Counted from the first letter of the stretch, positions 1 to 58,892 are shown. The stretch is DNA of 64,000 nucleotides from Salvelinus alpinus (GCF_045679555.1 NC_092096.1:31086124-31150123), one strand, 5' to 3'. Program-made: numbers and translations. Notes: generated from the sequence alone by a model not told the origin.

Positions 1-368
1 ATTTCCACTGAATGATGCTAACTGTAAGGATTTCTTTCCTAATAACAATAATGTCAAATTATCAAATTTACAGAAAGACCATTGTGAAGGCCAACTTACA
101 GAATATTAACTTTTTGAGGGAGTTAAATCTTTTCATTCTGGAAAACCACCAGGGCTTGATGGTATACCAGTAGAGGTATATCAGACCTTTTTTTTATGTA
201 CTCAAAGATCCATAATTAGCACGTTTAAATTACTCCTATACAAATGGTAGACTTTCACATACTCAACAAGAAGGTCTGATTTCCTTATTACTAAAACAAG
301 ACCGAGGTGGTAAGTATAAAGATCCAGTCCATTTAAAAAACTGGAGGCCTCTTACACTTCAATGTTGT

Positions 369-816
369 TGTAACGGCTGTCTAGGGTCGGACCAAAATGC
401 AGCGGTGAATGTGGACATAATGATATTTATTAAAGTAAAGATGAAACACAAAAACACTTTAACAAACTACAAAACAAATAAACGATGTAGACAGACCTGG
501 ACTTGAGAACTTACAATATACGAAGAACGCACGAACAGGAACAGACTACATACACGAACGACAAACGAAACAGTCCCGTGTGGTAGACATACAGACACGG
601 AAGACAACCACCCACAAACAAACAGTGTGAACAGCCTACCTTAATATGGTTCTCAATCAGAGGAAACGTAAAACACCTGCCCCCTAATTGAGAACCATAT
701 CAGGCAACACATTGCACCCAACATAGAAACACAAAACATAGAATGCCCACCCCAACTCACGCCCTGACCAACTAAACACATACAAAAACAAGAGAAAACA
801 GGTCAGGAACGTGACA
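369..816 (-). mobile_element. Solo LTR of a salmonid LTR retrotransposon
   Basis: The segment begins TGTAACGG and ends CGTGACA, giving the short inverted TG..CA ends of an LTR. It is bordered on both sides by the same 5 bases, GTTGT (364-368 and 817-821), the usual retroviral-type target duplication. It interrupts the L1 reverse-transcriptase frame. The segment AATGCCCACCCCAACTCACGCCCTGACC matches a block of the second copy at 14531-14851 (seen there with AAATCACACC). Sense orientation is taken as minus because the second copy has AATAAA-type signals near its minus-strand 3' end. No internal retroviral genes are present. The Gypsy-like class is an inference. Confidence 0.7.
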
Positions 817-1350
817 GTTGTGATGCAAAAATCCTGGCGAAATGCATAGCAATATCTGAAGAAAAAAAAAATGTTTTACCAGATATTGTTCATCCTGATC
901 AGACAGGGTTTTTACATGGACGATATATTGGAGATAATATACGACAATTACTTGAAACAATTGAACATTATGAAACATCAAGATACCAGTCCTGGTCTCC
1001 ATAGCAGATTTTTAAAAGGCATTTGATAAAGTATGACTAAAATGTATATATAAATGCCTGGATTACTTTAATTTAATTACTTTAATCTCTTATACAATGG
1101 GTTAAAGTTATGTACAGCAACCCCAGATGTAAAATAGAAAATAATGGTTACTTCTCAGAAAGTACTGAGCTTTTAAGAGGAGTAAAACAAGGCTGTCCGT
1201 TGTCTCCATATCTATTTATTATGGCCATTGAAATGCTAGCTATTCAAATTAGATCCAACAAGACCATCAAGGGGTTAGAAATCCAGGGGATAAAAACAAA
1301 TGTGTCAATGTATGCCGATGATGTCGTGGTAATTTCCTGTATTACACAAT

Positions 1351-1993
1351 AATGAGAGAGAGCAAACCACACACAAGTCAGAGTTATATTATAAAGTCCA
1401 TCTTTAATCATATATGAGCTTCACCATAGCCCTTTTTGACTCTCAGATCAATTCAGTGTCTATAAATGAATTCTCTGAGAGTGTCCACGAAACAATTCTT
1501 AGTATCATTTATAGCCAAGATACACCCCTCTCAACTTACGAAGAACCTTTTACTTGAAAGAGGAGTATCCCATAGCTAGATAGCATTAGCTATAAATTAT
1601 CGTTCAGTTTGGTCTCCTAAGACGAGGTTTCAATCTCGTGCTTGGTACCAAAACATTACCTCATCCAATGGCATATATCAATTGGCAATTCTAGATACTC
1701 CCATCTCAAATACACCCCCTCCTGGACAAGCTCGGAAAGGGGAGTGATTCTCTAGGTCATATACCATGAAAGATAAGTTGAACACATCAGAGGGGTAATA
1801 TAATGGTTCCAGACACTGCCATTCTCCTCCCCTCTCTGGGCCCCAAGTGACTTTTCCCTAGAGAGAAAGGCCAATGCAACTGCCCACAGTATAGTCCAAA
1901 GGGAACCATTCTAATGACAAGTATCTCACAAGCATATGATGAAAATAACATCTTATCTATCTATGTTACCTAACTAATTCTGATTCAGCCACG
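1351..1993. mobile_element. Unclassified insertion in the L1 reverse transcriptase
   Basis: This 643-bp block breaks the LINE frame just after the YADD motif, and the frame resumes at about 1999. The 5-base direct repeat ACAAT occurs at 1346-1350 and at 1994-1998 and is the best target-duplication candidate. No coding potential is visible. A solo LTR on the minus strand is the most likely class given its length and 5-bp repeat, but with these borders it lacks clean TG..CA ends, so the class is uncertain. Confidence 0.5.
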
Positions 1994-3389
1994 ACAATGA
2001 CTCAAGTTTTTTCTTAAGTCCGCAATCTGGATCCCTGCACCGTCTTATTGAAGACCTTGATCACTTTTCTAGCCTCTCTGGACTAAAACCTAATTATGAC
2101 AAGTGTACCATATTACGCATTGGATCGTTAAAAGACACAGTGTTTACACTACCCTGTAGTTTACAATAAAATGGGCGGATAGTGAAGTAGACATACTTGG
2201 TATTCACATCTAAAAAAATATAAATTAACTTACCACAATCAATTTCAATAGAAAGTTTTCAAAATAGATAAGATTCTGCAACCATGGAGAGGTAAATAAT
2301 TGTCTAATTATGGAAAAATCACATTGATTAACTCTTTGGTCCTACCAAAGTTTACTTACTTACTAATGGCACTGCCTACTTCAGATGAATCGTTTTTAAA
2401 ATCATAATTATGAGCAAAAAATATGTATTTTTATTTGGAATTCTAAGCCAGACAAAATTAAACATGCCTATTTATATAATGAATATGAGTTTGGGGGGCT
2501 AAAATGATTCAATATTAAAGCTTTAAACCTCTCACTAAAAGCTTCACTCATACATAAATTATGCTTAAACCCAAAATGGTTCTCCAGTAGATTATTAAGA
2601 AAGGCTCATCCTTTGTTAAAAAATGGCCTTTTGGACTTTATTAAAAAAAATATGGAATTCACCTCGAATCCGGAATCCCCCCAACAGAAGCTAGCCAGCT
2701 CACTAGCTACTAGCTAGTAGTCGGCTAACCACTGCTAGCGGTCAACGTCGGTCCCGGAGCAAGCACCAATTAGCCTGGAGCCAGCCCATGCTAGGCCCTT
2801 TCTCCCGGCTAGCTAAAGACGCCCATCAGCCACTCCTGGGCTACAATACCCAACCCTTCTACTCCCGGTACGGGGCACGGAACCCCGCCGATCCTTCACA
2901 ACTGGACTACGATGTAATTCTGCTCGAGGGGGTACTCAACTGGCCTCTACATCACGACCACCCCTGAATGCCCATCGGCTAGCCGCGGCCTGCTAGCTGC
3001 TAGCTGTCTAGAGCATATTGGACTGTTAGCTGTATAGATCCATCGGCCAATTTCTTGGGCCACTAAACCTATTTTGCCAATTGGACTTGGACCCCCCTGC
3101 TACTCGGAACCCTACTAATCCATCACGACTGTTCTATCGACGTCACCGCACGCGGATGCCAAAACAGACTTTCCTCCGTCGAGACGTCCCTCTAAGGCCC
3201 TTCTGCTAGCTTGCTAGCCCCGGCCTGCTAGCTGTCTGAATCGCCGTGTCTCCAGCCAACCCAACCACTCGCTGGACCCCTCTTGGTTAGTAATTATTGT
3301 CTTATTTCACTGTAGAGCCTCTAGCCCTGCTCAATATGCCTTAACCTACCATTTAGTTCCACCTCCCACATATGCGGTGACATCACCTG

Positions 3390-3874
3390 TTTTTTTTTTT
3401 TGTTTGTTTTTTTATCCCCTTTTCTCCCCAATTTTCGTGGTATCCAATCGCTAGTAATTACTATCTTGTCTCATCGCTACAACTCCCGTACGGGCTCGGG
3501 AGAGACGAAGGTCGAAAGCCACGCGTCCTCCGAAGCACAACCCAACCAAGCCGCACTGCTTCTTAACACAGCGCGCCTCCAACCCGGAAGCCAGCCGCAC
3601 CAATGTGTCGGAGGAAACACCGTGCACCTGGCCCCCTTGGTTAGCGCGCACTGCGCCCGGCCCGCCACAGGAGTCGCTGGAGTGCGATGAGACAAGGATA
3701 TCCCTACCGGCCAAACCCTCCCTAACCCGGACGACGCTAGCCCAATTGTGCGTTCCCCCACGGACCTCCCGGTCGCGGCCGGCTGCGACAGAGCCTGGGC
3801 GCGAACCCAGAGACTCTGGTGGCGCAGCTAGCACTGCGATGCAGTGCCCTAGACCACTGCGCCACCCGGGAGGC
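3390..3874 (-). mobile_element. tRNA-derived salmonid SINE with 11-bp target duplication
   Basis: Read on the minus strand, the element starts CCTCCCGGGTGGCGCAGTGG (A-box region). It contains a GGGTTCGCGCCC B-box-like block and a long body, and it ends in an A-rich tail, seen as T-runs at 3390-3410 on the plus strand. The 11-base duplication GACATCACCTG lies at 3379-3389 and again at 3875-3885. At about 485 bp it is longer than the other SINE copies in the window. Several open frames of 60-140 codons cross it but are incidental. Confidence 0.85.
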
Positions 3875-4645
3875 GACATCACCTGATTTAAATGGCTCTA
3901 GAGACGATATCTTTCTTATCACTACTCAATGCCTAGGTTTACCTCCAATGTACTCACATCCTACCATACCTCTGTCTGTACATTATGCCTTGAATCTATT
4001 CTCTCACGCCCAGAAACCCGCTCCTTTTACTCTCTGCTCTGAACGCACTAAACGACCAGTTCTGATAGCCTTTAGCCGTACCCTTATCCTACTCCTCCTC
4101 TGTTCCTCTGGTGATGTAGAGGTTAATCCAGGCCCTGCAGTGCCGAGCTTCACTCCTACTCCCCAGGTGCTCTCATTTGTTGACTTCTGTAACCGTAAAA
4201 GCCTTGGTTTCATGCATGTTAACATTAGAAGCCTCCTCCCTAAGTTTGTTTTATTCACTGCTTTAGCACACTCTGCCAACACTCTGTCCTAGCCGTGTCT
4301 GAATCCTGGCTTAGGAAGGCCACCAAAAACCCTGACATTTACATCCCTAACTATAACATTTTCCGACAAGATAGAACTGCCAAAGGTGCCAAAAACTGCC
4401 AAAGGCAATCTACTGCAGAGATAGCCTGCAGAGTTCTGTCTTAGTATTCAGGTCTGTGCCCAAACAATTTGAGATTCTACTTTAAAAAATCCACCTTTCC
4501 AGAAATAAGTCTCTCACTGTTGCCCCTTGCTATAGACCACCTTCTGCCCCCAGCTGTGCCCTGGACACCATATGTGAATTGATTGCCCCCCATCTATCTT
4601 CAGAGCTCGTGCTGGTAGGTGACCTAAACTGTGACATGCTTAAAA
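3875..4645 (+). pseudogene. LINE endonuclease fragment with a 2A-like motif
   Basis: An open frame runs from the SINE junction to 4292 and a shifted frame continues it. The frame contains a hydrophobic LILLLLCSS stretch followed directly by GDVEVNPGP (4110-4136), which fits the 2A ribosome-skipping consensus D-[VI]-E-x-N-P-G-P. The endonuclease start follows (MHVNIRSLLPKF, then VLAVSESWLRK after a frameshift near 4280, PNYNIFRQDRTAKG, and LVLVGDLNCDML near 4610-4640). The order 2A motif then AP-type endonuclease is the arrangement known in some CR1/L2-like elements. The copy is dead because of the frameshift, internal stops and truncation. Confidence 0.75.
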
Positions 4646-6186
4646 CTTCTTGTGAATAAGGGGGCGCTGTTTTCACTTTGGAAAAAATCGTGCCCAAATT
4701 AAACGGCCTCGTACTCTGTTCTAGATCATACAATATGCATATTATTATTACTATTGGATAGAAAACACTCTGAAGTTTCTAAAACTGTTTGAATTATATC
4801 TGTGAGTAAAACAGAACTCATTTGGCAGCAAACTTCCATACAGGAAGTGAAAAATCTGAAAACGAGGCTCTGTGTCAGGGCTTGCCTATTCAATTGGCTT
4901 TTATTTATCGATATATACGCCTTCCACTAGATGTCAACAGGCAGTAGAAGGTTGAATGGGGTGTCTAGCTTGATGTGAGGCCGAATAAGAGCTTTTGGAG
5001 TGGCAGGTCCGGTATTTTGTCAGTTTTCAACGGCGCGCGGGGGAACTCGACATTGTCTTCTGAAAAGCGTTCGGTATACACGGCGAATTGCTCCGGATCT
5101 GATTTTATTTGATACATATGAGAAAAACATCATAAAGTAGGATTTTTCAACCGAGTTTGATCAGTTTATTCAACGTTTATTGGGACTTTTGGAATTTTTC
5201 GTTCCAGGCGCAAACATTTCTTGGACACGTGAGCTCGACATGGCTAGCCAAAGTTGCTAATTCGACAGAAGAAATGGACATTCTAAAACCAAACAACGAT
5301 TTATTCTGGAAATAGGACTCCTTGCACAACATTCTGATGGAAGCTCAAGAAAGGTAAGAGAATATTTATGATGTTATTTCGTATTTTTGTGGTAAATATT
5401 GGCTCCAACAAGGTGGAGAATATGGGAGCGCTGTCTCACAATACTGCATGCTGTATGTTCTACTAAAGTTATTTTTTAAAAATCTAACACAGCGGTTGCA
5501 TTAAGAACCAGTGTATCTTTCATTTGCTGTACAACATGTATTTTTTAGTAAAGTTTATGATGAGTTCTTTGATTAGATTAGGTGACTGTCCAAAATATCT
5601 CCGGAGATTTTGGTTAATTGTTGCTACGTATTCACAATGTATAACCACGATTTGCAGCTCTAAATATGCACATTTTCGAGCAAAACATAAATGTATTGTA
5701 TAACATGATGTTATAAGACTGTCATCTGATGAAGTTGTCCAAAGGTTAGTGATTCATTTTATATCTATTGCTGGTTTTTGCGAAAGCTATGTTTGCGGTG
5801 GATAAATGGCGTTGTGTGTTTGGCTATTGTGATGAGCTAATATAATTCTATATTGTGTTTTCGCTGTAAAACACTTAAAAAATCGGAAATATTGGCTGGA
5901 TTCACAAGATGTTTATCTTTCATTTGCTGTACACCATGTATTTTTCATAAATGTTTTATGATGAGTATTTATGTATTTCACGTTGCTCTCTGTAATTATT
6001 CTGGCTGCTTTGGTGCTATTTGTGATGGTGGCTGCAATGTAAAACCAGGATTTGTAGCTATAAATATGCACATTTTCGAACAAAACATAAATGTATTGTA
6101 TAACATGATGTTATAAGACTGTCATCTGATGAAGTTGTTCAAGGTTAGTGATTAATTTTATCTCTATTTGTGGGTTTTGTGAAAGC
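4646..6186. mobile_element. Salmonid dispersed repeat with an internal duplication
   Basis: The block starts near GGGGGCGCTGTTTTCACTTT and splits the LINE between its endonuclease and 3' tail. A segment around 4733-4780 (ATATGCAT... TGGATAGAAAACACTCTGAAGTTT) resembles the repeat at 62913-63862 (ATATGCAT... TGGAAAGAAAACACTTTGAAGTTT), so both belong to one superfamily. Two roughly 280-bp segments, about 5505-5790 and 5912-6190, are diverged copies of each other and share ATGCACATTTTCGA and AAACATAAATGTATTGTATA. No convincing protein is encoded. The right end looks truncated. Confidence 0.55.
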
Positions 6187-6405
6187 TACCTCTTATCCTA
6201 CCTCATTTGCACATGCTGTATATATTTTTTTTTACTGTATTATTGATTGTATGTTTGTTTATTCCATGTGTAACTCTGTGTTGTTGTATGTGTCGAACTG
6301 CTTTGCTTTATCTTGGCCAGGTCGCAGTTGCAAATGAGAACTTGTTCTCAACTAGCCTACCTGGTTAAATAAAGTATTAAATAAAATAAAATATAAATTA
6401 ATTAA

Positions 6406-7334
6406 AATGTTACTAATGTATCAAGTATACTGGATGAAGACTCAGAAGGTATGTGTTACTTCCTTTCACACTGTGTGTACCCATTCACTTTCTCTTTGTT
6501 AGTCATTTGATAATGTCTGAAAGATTGTAGGGTCATTCCATCTCAAAAAGCAAAAGAAAGGATTTTGACAACCACCATCTCAGATTGTTCTGAAATCATT
6601 TATGTTGTTAGAAACAGATAAGATTAGCATTCATGCAACATTATTTTGTTGAAATATAATTGGATCGCTGGGAAATTACGCTAATTGATTGCATCCAAAT
6701 TTACCATTTAAATACTGTATATGGGTTCATATAATATTCGATAAATATAGTAGCTAACATCCTTTCTAGCAATGAGTTAGAGATGAGGAATCCAAACGAA
6801 TGGTCAAAAAGCCACACACAGACCCCCCATACCCCACGCCTGCTACCCCAACAACAAGTATACAGTATCAGTTCTCTATGTCTGACAAGTAGTATGAAGC
6901 TGTGGCTTGTAGTATTGCTATCCATACTATGTAATGTATTCCCTGTGAATCTGGAGATGTTTTTTTCCCCCTCATACATTTTTTTGTCATTTAAATCACT
7001 TGGATTAATTAGTGTGAATTTACCAGATTTTGACCACTAGATGCTGCTATACCGCCACACTCTTTTATACATTTTTCTGGTCTCTTGTGTTTATTAAATA
7101 GATCACAGCAATTCCTTGATTTGGCTCATAATGAAAATAAATCTAGGCTTCATAAGCACTCAATGTTTATTATTAAATTCACTCAATGCTTCTTGTTCTT
7201 AATGCTGATGAAGGCATGTTGTCTAAAATGTGAATGTCAGTATTATCTGCTCACACATCAAAATTCACATAAAAAGTTGGTAAGTGAACCAAACCAGCAT
7301 ACGGAAAAAAAGAAGCACTTGAAAAGGTTCTGTA
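6406..7334. other. No recognised feature
   Basis: AT-rich single-copy-looking sequence between the LINE stack and the presumed end of the syt1 transcript. Short open frames on both strands show no familiar motif, and I see no repeat structure. Confidence 0.5.
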
Positions 7335-7353
7335 TCAACAGGAAATAAAACAT

Positions 7354-7359
7354 TTTATT
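7354..7359 (-). terminator. Candidate distal poly(A) signal AATAAA
   Basis: The minus strand reads CAATAAAATG here. It is the most distal canonical signal before the sequence changes character and reaches the repeat stack. Usage cannot be judged from sequence alone. Confidence 0.3.
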
Positions 7360-8604
7360 GATCATTTGTGTATATGAAGTTATATAACAACAGTCAAAAA
7401 ACTCCACAGAGTGAATCACTACACAAAGTGAAACAAAACTGTAAAACACCTCATCAAAAATGAAGGTATACACAGCAATATACAGTAACTGTCAGCTCGC
7501 TGTCACCGCGAGCGATATGGCAGGAAAAACAGCCCAAACAGTTGTACAAGATTACAGAGAAAATGTCAACACAGAAATACTCAAGCAGGCAGTTGATATA
7601 CACAAAGGCAACTAGGATCTTTCTACCGCATCAGACTCTAATACTTTACACAGCTTTGTCTTGAAAGGTTAGAGTGGCTTTTTGTTGTCGTCATTTTAGA
7701 GAATCTTGTATGTTTCTGGTCACACAGTGAGATGTATGGACTTTTCTTGAATAGGATGTGAGGGGTTTTGCTTCCATGATTTAGTAGGGGGGACCAGTAA
7801 AAGTAGCATTACATTGCAGCTAGTGGCTTTTCTTGTGGTCCAGTAAATTACACACCTCACAATCTGATCCTGTATTGCTGCCTCTTACTGTAGTGTCCGC
7901 CCCTCAAGAGTTTGACGCTTTCCTTTTCTTTTATTGAAGCATTTTGATTTCCTTCCCCTTTAAATAGTGATTACAGCCTTTCTTTAGTGATTTAGTTGTA
8001 CCCCTATGGATCTGCACATTCCATTCAAATACTGAGCCTACGTTTTATCCTTGTTTTATTTAAACAAACGTTTTTTGTCATTCATGATTTAAGGGATGCA
8101 TAACAAATATGTTAAATGAAAAAAATATATAGTTCAAGAGGGAATGTAATTCATTAGGGCACATACTGCTGTGACTAAATGTATGTTCAACGTTTCTGGA
8201 ATGTATTGTTTATCCGGGGAAGGTCTATCCAAAAGGGTATTTAAATAAATACATTAAAACACACACAAATCAACATATTTTTGCAACAATGAAAGAAAAG
8301 TACCAACTACTAATCTAACAGTTAATCACCACAAACACACAGTCCATACTGTACATTCAGAGTTTTCATTTCAAATATAAAAGTATTTTCAACAGGGTTG
8401 TAAACATAACTTATTATTAAAAAATAATCATAATTAGGTATAGTAGATCAGGTTGATACAATGATGGATGAAGTTATCATGACAAGATGTGATACGTTTC
8501 GGTAATAATCATGACCATTTCAATATGATAAATAAATTACTTTTTGGAAAATGATGAAAATATGTACATATGTACTTTGAGGGTGAGGGGTCATTTAAAT
8601 GTTT

Positions 8605-8605
<1 letters not shown>

Positions 8606-8649
<44 letters not shown>

Positions 8650-8651
8650 TC
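8606..8651. repeat. (TG)n microsatellite
   Basis: About 18 uninterrupted TG units followed by a GTATGTGTGT variant end. It lies in the presumed 3' UTR, so it would be transcribed as CA repeats on the syt1 sense strand. Confidence 0.95.
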
Positions 8652-11305
8652 ATATTTTGGTATTTCCCAATCCCACTATGTTCTGAAATTTCTGATGCTG
8701 AATCTGTGTGCAAGAAAAAACTAACTGTATAGGAGGGAACCCTTAACAGAATGATTTTAGATGTCAGGCTCCAACCACCACAGAATCTATATGTGCTGTG
8801 TCCTAACCATCTCACTGGAGAGGAATACGTCTCACTTGATAGGAGTCAACTTTAAATATGATTTTTTTCTCGGGCACACAACCCACACAACACTATGGGA
8901 TGGACATACAAGTATTGCACAGTGCTCAACGAAATGCTGTGTGAATCCCACCACTCTCGCTCTCCCATAAAATGTTCTATAACTCCTGTGTGTAGCCCTG
9001 TCAATCAACCAACCAGCCACTGCACAGTTATTAGAACTGACGATGCCACGCACTCTCTCAGCATGTGGAAGGGAAATGGCAGTACAACGTCACTACAGAA
9101 CAAACTTGTCGCTATTGATAAAGTCTACACCTCTAAGCACGCACGGCAGTCACAGTGATACACAAAGCTGTCTGCAAAGACACCTATGGAATGACAAATA
9201 GCTTTTTCATAATAGTGCTATCAACTACACAATAACATTGAAAACATTTAGAAACTACTCCTGAAGCTAGCATCCAGTATATGCATGGAGGTTCCTCCAA
9301 GATAAGAGACTTCATGGATTTCATGGATTCAAACATCTTACTTATTCCTCTTATTGGACCCGTAGTAAAGGACATATAAACAAATATTATCACCTATGCA
9401 GACCATTAACTTTTACAGTTATTGTTTATGTCCCATTGTTCTCTTGGTGTTGTACTGAGAGCCAGCAATAGAAAACTGGCTAACTACGGTTTACTCAACG
9501 AAGAGATACAGTATATGGTTGTTGCTTTCATGTACTGTTCCTTTAAGTAAATACCAAGAACCAGTCGGGCTCCTGGACAGAAGCTCCCCTGTGCATTGAG
9601 CGTCCTTAAATAAGGCCCGTCAACATAGTGTAAAGAAGTCAACAAGCTATTGCCGGTTAAAAGACATACAGTGCAAAACAGTAGCCGTATAGAAAGTAAG
9701 ATTGGCAGTATAACATGGCTAGCTCTATTGCCACTGTGAGAAGGCAACACAAAGCAAAGACTGCTATTTAGGGCACCATGTGCAGCCAAATACATTGTTC
9801 CCGATAAACCAAAGCTACGACCACTACCTAGTGGGAGTGTGCATGGAGAGAAGGTTAGTATACATGTGTCACCTCCCTGAAAATGGCAGTGTTTAGAAAC
9901 TCACTTTACTTCCAGTCAATATATAAATGATATACTGACCCATCAAATCACTCACTTCAGCTTTAATCTAGATGAAATAGATTGAAGGCGAGGGGATGTT
10001 ATCATAAGAGACAGCCCCATGGTGTTGGTAGATCTCCCCCCCGTCCCAGCCTTTAGCAAATATTGGTTAAAAAATCATGCAGTTTACAAAAAAATCTGCT
10101 GAATTTATCTAAAAAATAGTCATCTAAAAGCTTAGAGTCAAAACTCATTATTCCATCTATGGAGACCTTGAGACTCCAATGTCCTGAACATAATCAGTTT
10201 CCAACAACAAGGCTATTGAAAGTAGGCTATTGAAAGTAAATATTGTTCAACAAGCTTAAGGACACAATGGCTACTGCTTGATTCTATTTCATATGGGGTC
10301 AGTTTCCGAGGGGGGTTGGCGGAATAGTCGTTTGGGTTTAAGAGGACCGGTCTGTAAAAAGTAAATAAATAGATAATTTTATGAAAAGATGGCCTTTCAA
10401 ATGAGGACCCATTTCACTTAAAAGTAACTGACTGTGTCACAAGGTGATGCCCTGCTTAAGGAAAAGGAAAAAGGCTAACCGGTTTGCATCGATTTGAGAG
10501 ATCCTCCAGAACATTGTGTTTCAAGCAAAACAAGTAGGTCCTCTGATGGAGAAATGTGTATAAAAAGGCGTAGAAGAAACCATGTGCTTGTATACTATCC
10601 AGCAGCATATATTTTCCCATGAAACCATAGTAGTTAACGGCCCAGTTTTCTGTGTATTTCAACTTGTCTCTGCAACGGTTCATTAGTAAACATAAAGCCA
10701 GACACCGTCCTTTGCAATGTGACTATACTTCCACTAGCATCTTGCAGGTTGGAATTGCTTTCTTCTTCCTCTGGAATGCAATAAGGTCAAAATGTTTTAT
10801 CCTGTAATATATAATATCGTCTCTCCTATATCTGCATTTACATAATTTAAAATAGAACATCTTATTAAAAACATCCAGATATACATAGATTAGGAAACGG
10901 GTAACAACATACCAACATAAACTAGAAATCATTTTTGTCTGCAGACTGATATATACAACTGTGGTACAATAAATGTCTTTCAGTCATGCGCTATCTATAC
11001 AGATCATATTGCTTAAAAGAAGGGGGAATTTGGTTAGGGGGAATCTGGGCGTAGAGATGGACAACATAGTCAGGGGCGGGGACCCAACCTGACAAATAGA
11101 AACACAAATCTGAACAACAGGGCCTAGGGGTTTGAAAGAACCATTAACAATTACAAAAGAAGGTGACAAGACAAGTAGTATGGAGTTGGTGGGAAGGATG
11201 GGTGTTGGCTGGATTGGTTTGACGGTGGATAGACCCATATATCACTGAGGTATTTACACATACTGGCTAAAGAGCACTATGGGGAAGGTGCTGAAAGGGC
11301 CCTGC

Positions 11306-57637
<46,332 letters not shown>

Positions 57638-58295
57638 GGTGGTGGTGGGCAGCCAGGCAGAAGCTGGAGGAGAGATGGAGAAAGAATTGAGTTTAACACA
57701 CCTAATTTAATATAGCTTCCACTGTACATAGAATAAATAGATACAGAGAGAGAGGCAGATCGAAGGTAGAGCGAGAGAGAAAGAGAGACAGGGAGACAGA
57801 GTGAGAAAGAAAGACAAAGCAAGAGAGAGTCAGGTAAGATTAGCTGGTTGTGACAGATGCCTTCCAGGGACAGTTTTCTCTGGCCCTGCTATAGACGAGT
57901 GAGTGGATGCTCCCTCTGTATGACTAGTTGCTGGCTCAGCATGAGTAAACACACCTTGAAACCACAATGATCCTGCAGGGTTCAACCAGCAGTCCCAGGC
58001 AGATGAAGCTGGCTTTCACACCACACAAAGTCTGTGTCCCAAATGTAGGGAATAGGGTTGCATTTGGGACATACACAAAGCCTCTAACACCTCCACTTTC
58101 TACTTTAAGTGTGAACTTTTATGCCGTTATCTATTCTAGTCATGCAACGGGCCCCCAGGCATGTGAATGGATTGAGAACAAATATAGTATTGCTAACCTT
58201 GATCCGATTGCCTTGTAGGTTTACTAAGTGTGTTTATGGGAGAAAACATATAATCAAATTTAGAGTGCAGCGTATTCACAGGATTAGATTGTTAG

Positions 58296-58760
58296 CTGTT
58301 GCTCACTCACTTTGCAGGCATTGACAAGCCTGTTAGCATGAGGCGGTGTTGTTCACTGACTTTGCAGGCATTGACAAGCCTGTTAGCATGAGGCGGTGTT
58401 GTTCACTCACTTTGCAGGCATTGACAAGCCTGTTAGCATGAGGTGATGTTGTTCACTCACTTTGCAGGCATTGACAAGCCTGTTAGCATGAGGCGATGTT
58501 GTTCACTCACTTTGCAGGCATTGACAAGCCTGTTAGCATGAGGCGGTATTGTTCACTCACTTTGCAGGCATTGACAACCCTGTTAGCATGAGGCGGTGTT
58601 GTTCACTGACTTTGCAGGCATTGACAAGCCTGTTAGCATGAGGTGATGTTGTTCACTCACTTTGCAGGCATTGACAAGCCTGTTAGCATGAGGCGGTGTT
58701 GCTCACTCACTTTGCAGGCATTAACAATCCTGTTAGCATGAGGTGGAGTTGTTCACACAC
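58296..58760. repeat. 50-bp minisatellite, about nine copies
   Basis: TTTGCAGGCA recurs exactly every 50 bases from 58311 to 58711. The unit also contains TTGACAAGCCTGTTAGCATG and AGGCGGTGTTGTTCACTCAC. Copies differ mostly at AGGCGG/AGGTGA and CACTCAC/CACTGAC. Confidence 0.95.
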
Positions 58761-58892
58761 TTTGGGTTTGCCTGCTGTTGTATGGGAACACGCTGTGAAC
58801 GCACGAGAGGACTGGGTTCTCCAGCTGTGTTGTCAACACGTATTAAATGTCCCTGGCAGGTTTGAAAAATACATGCTTCGGGGTGTTGAACA

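Larger units (their letters stand above)
1..2660 (+). mobile_element. Degenerate L1-type LINE, interrupted twice
   Basis: Remnant of a non-LTR retrotransposon reverse transcriptase on the plus strand, in three pieces: 1-368, 817-1350 and 1994-2660. In-frame fragments carry recognisable L1-clade motifs. A GKPPGLDGIP-like block lies near 140-170, TGFLHGRYIGDNIR near 907-945, GCPLSPYLFIMAIE at about 1191-1232 and the catalytic YADD at about 1312-1323. After the second interruption the frame resumes with a GLKPNYDKCTILRIG-like block near 2080-2125 and a C-terminal block near 2490-2640. Stops and frameshifts are frequent, so the copy is dead. The pieces are separated by a solo LTR (369-816) and an unclassified insertion (1351-1993). 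The left end lies outside the window. The L1 clade assignment is inferred from motif spacing and wording, not from an alignment. Confidence 0.75.
2662..6405 (+). mobile_element. CR1/L2-type LINE, 5' region, endonuclease and 3' tail, interrupted twice
   Basis: Second LINE, on the plus strand. A GC- and GCTAG-rich 5' region (about 2670-3389) is followed by the N-terminal part of the apurinic-type endonuclease (3875-4645) and by a 3' tail (about 6187-6405). The tail ends GGTTAAATAAAGTATTAAAT, as salmonid LINE tails do. A SINE (3390-3874) interrupts it with a perfect target duplication, and a 1.5-kb unrelated repeat (about 4646-6186) replaces or splits the middle. The reverse transcriptase is missing. 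The 5' boundary against the preceding L1 is approximate. Confidence 0.65.
7335..11305 (-). other. syt1: Probable 3' UTR and downstream flank of syt1
   Basis: This AT-rich stretch follows the stop codon at 11308-11306 on the minus strand. It contains no dispersed repeat that I recognise, in contrast to every other 4-kb stretch of the window, which fits a long 3' UTR. AATAAA signals on the minus strand lie at 8060-8055, 7935-7930 and 7359-7354. A (TG)n run lies at 8606-8651. The transcript end is inferred; an earlier end is equally compatible with the sequence. Confidence 0.4.

Noticed and set aside
3451..3882. 143-codon open frame on the minus strand
   Set aside because: It is the translation of a SINE. 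The GC-rich body keeps several frames open by chance.
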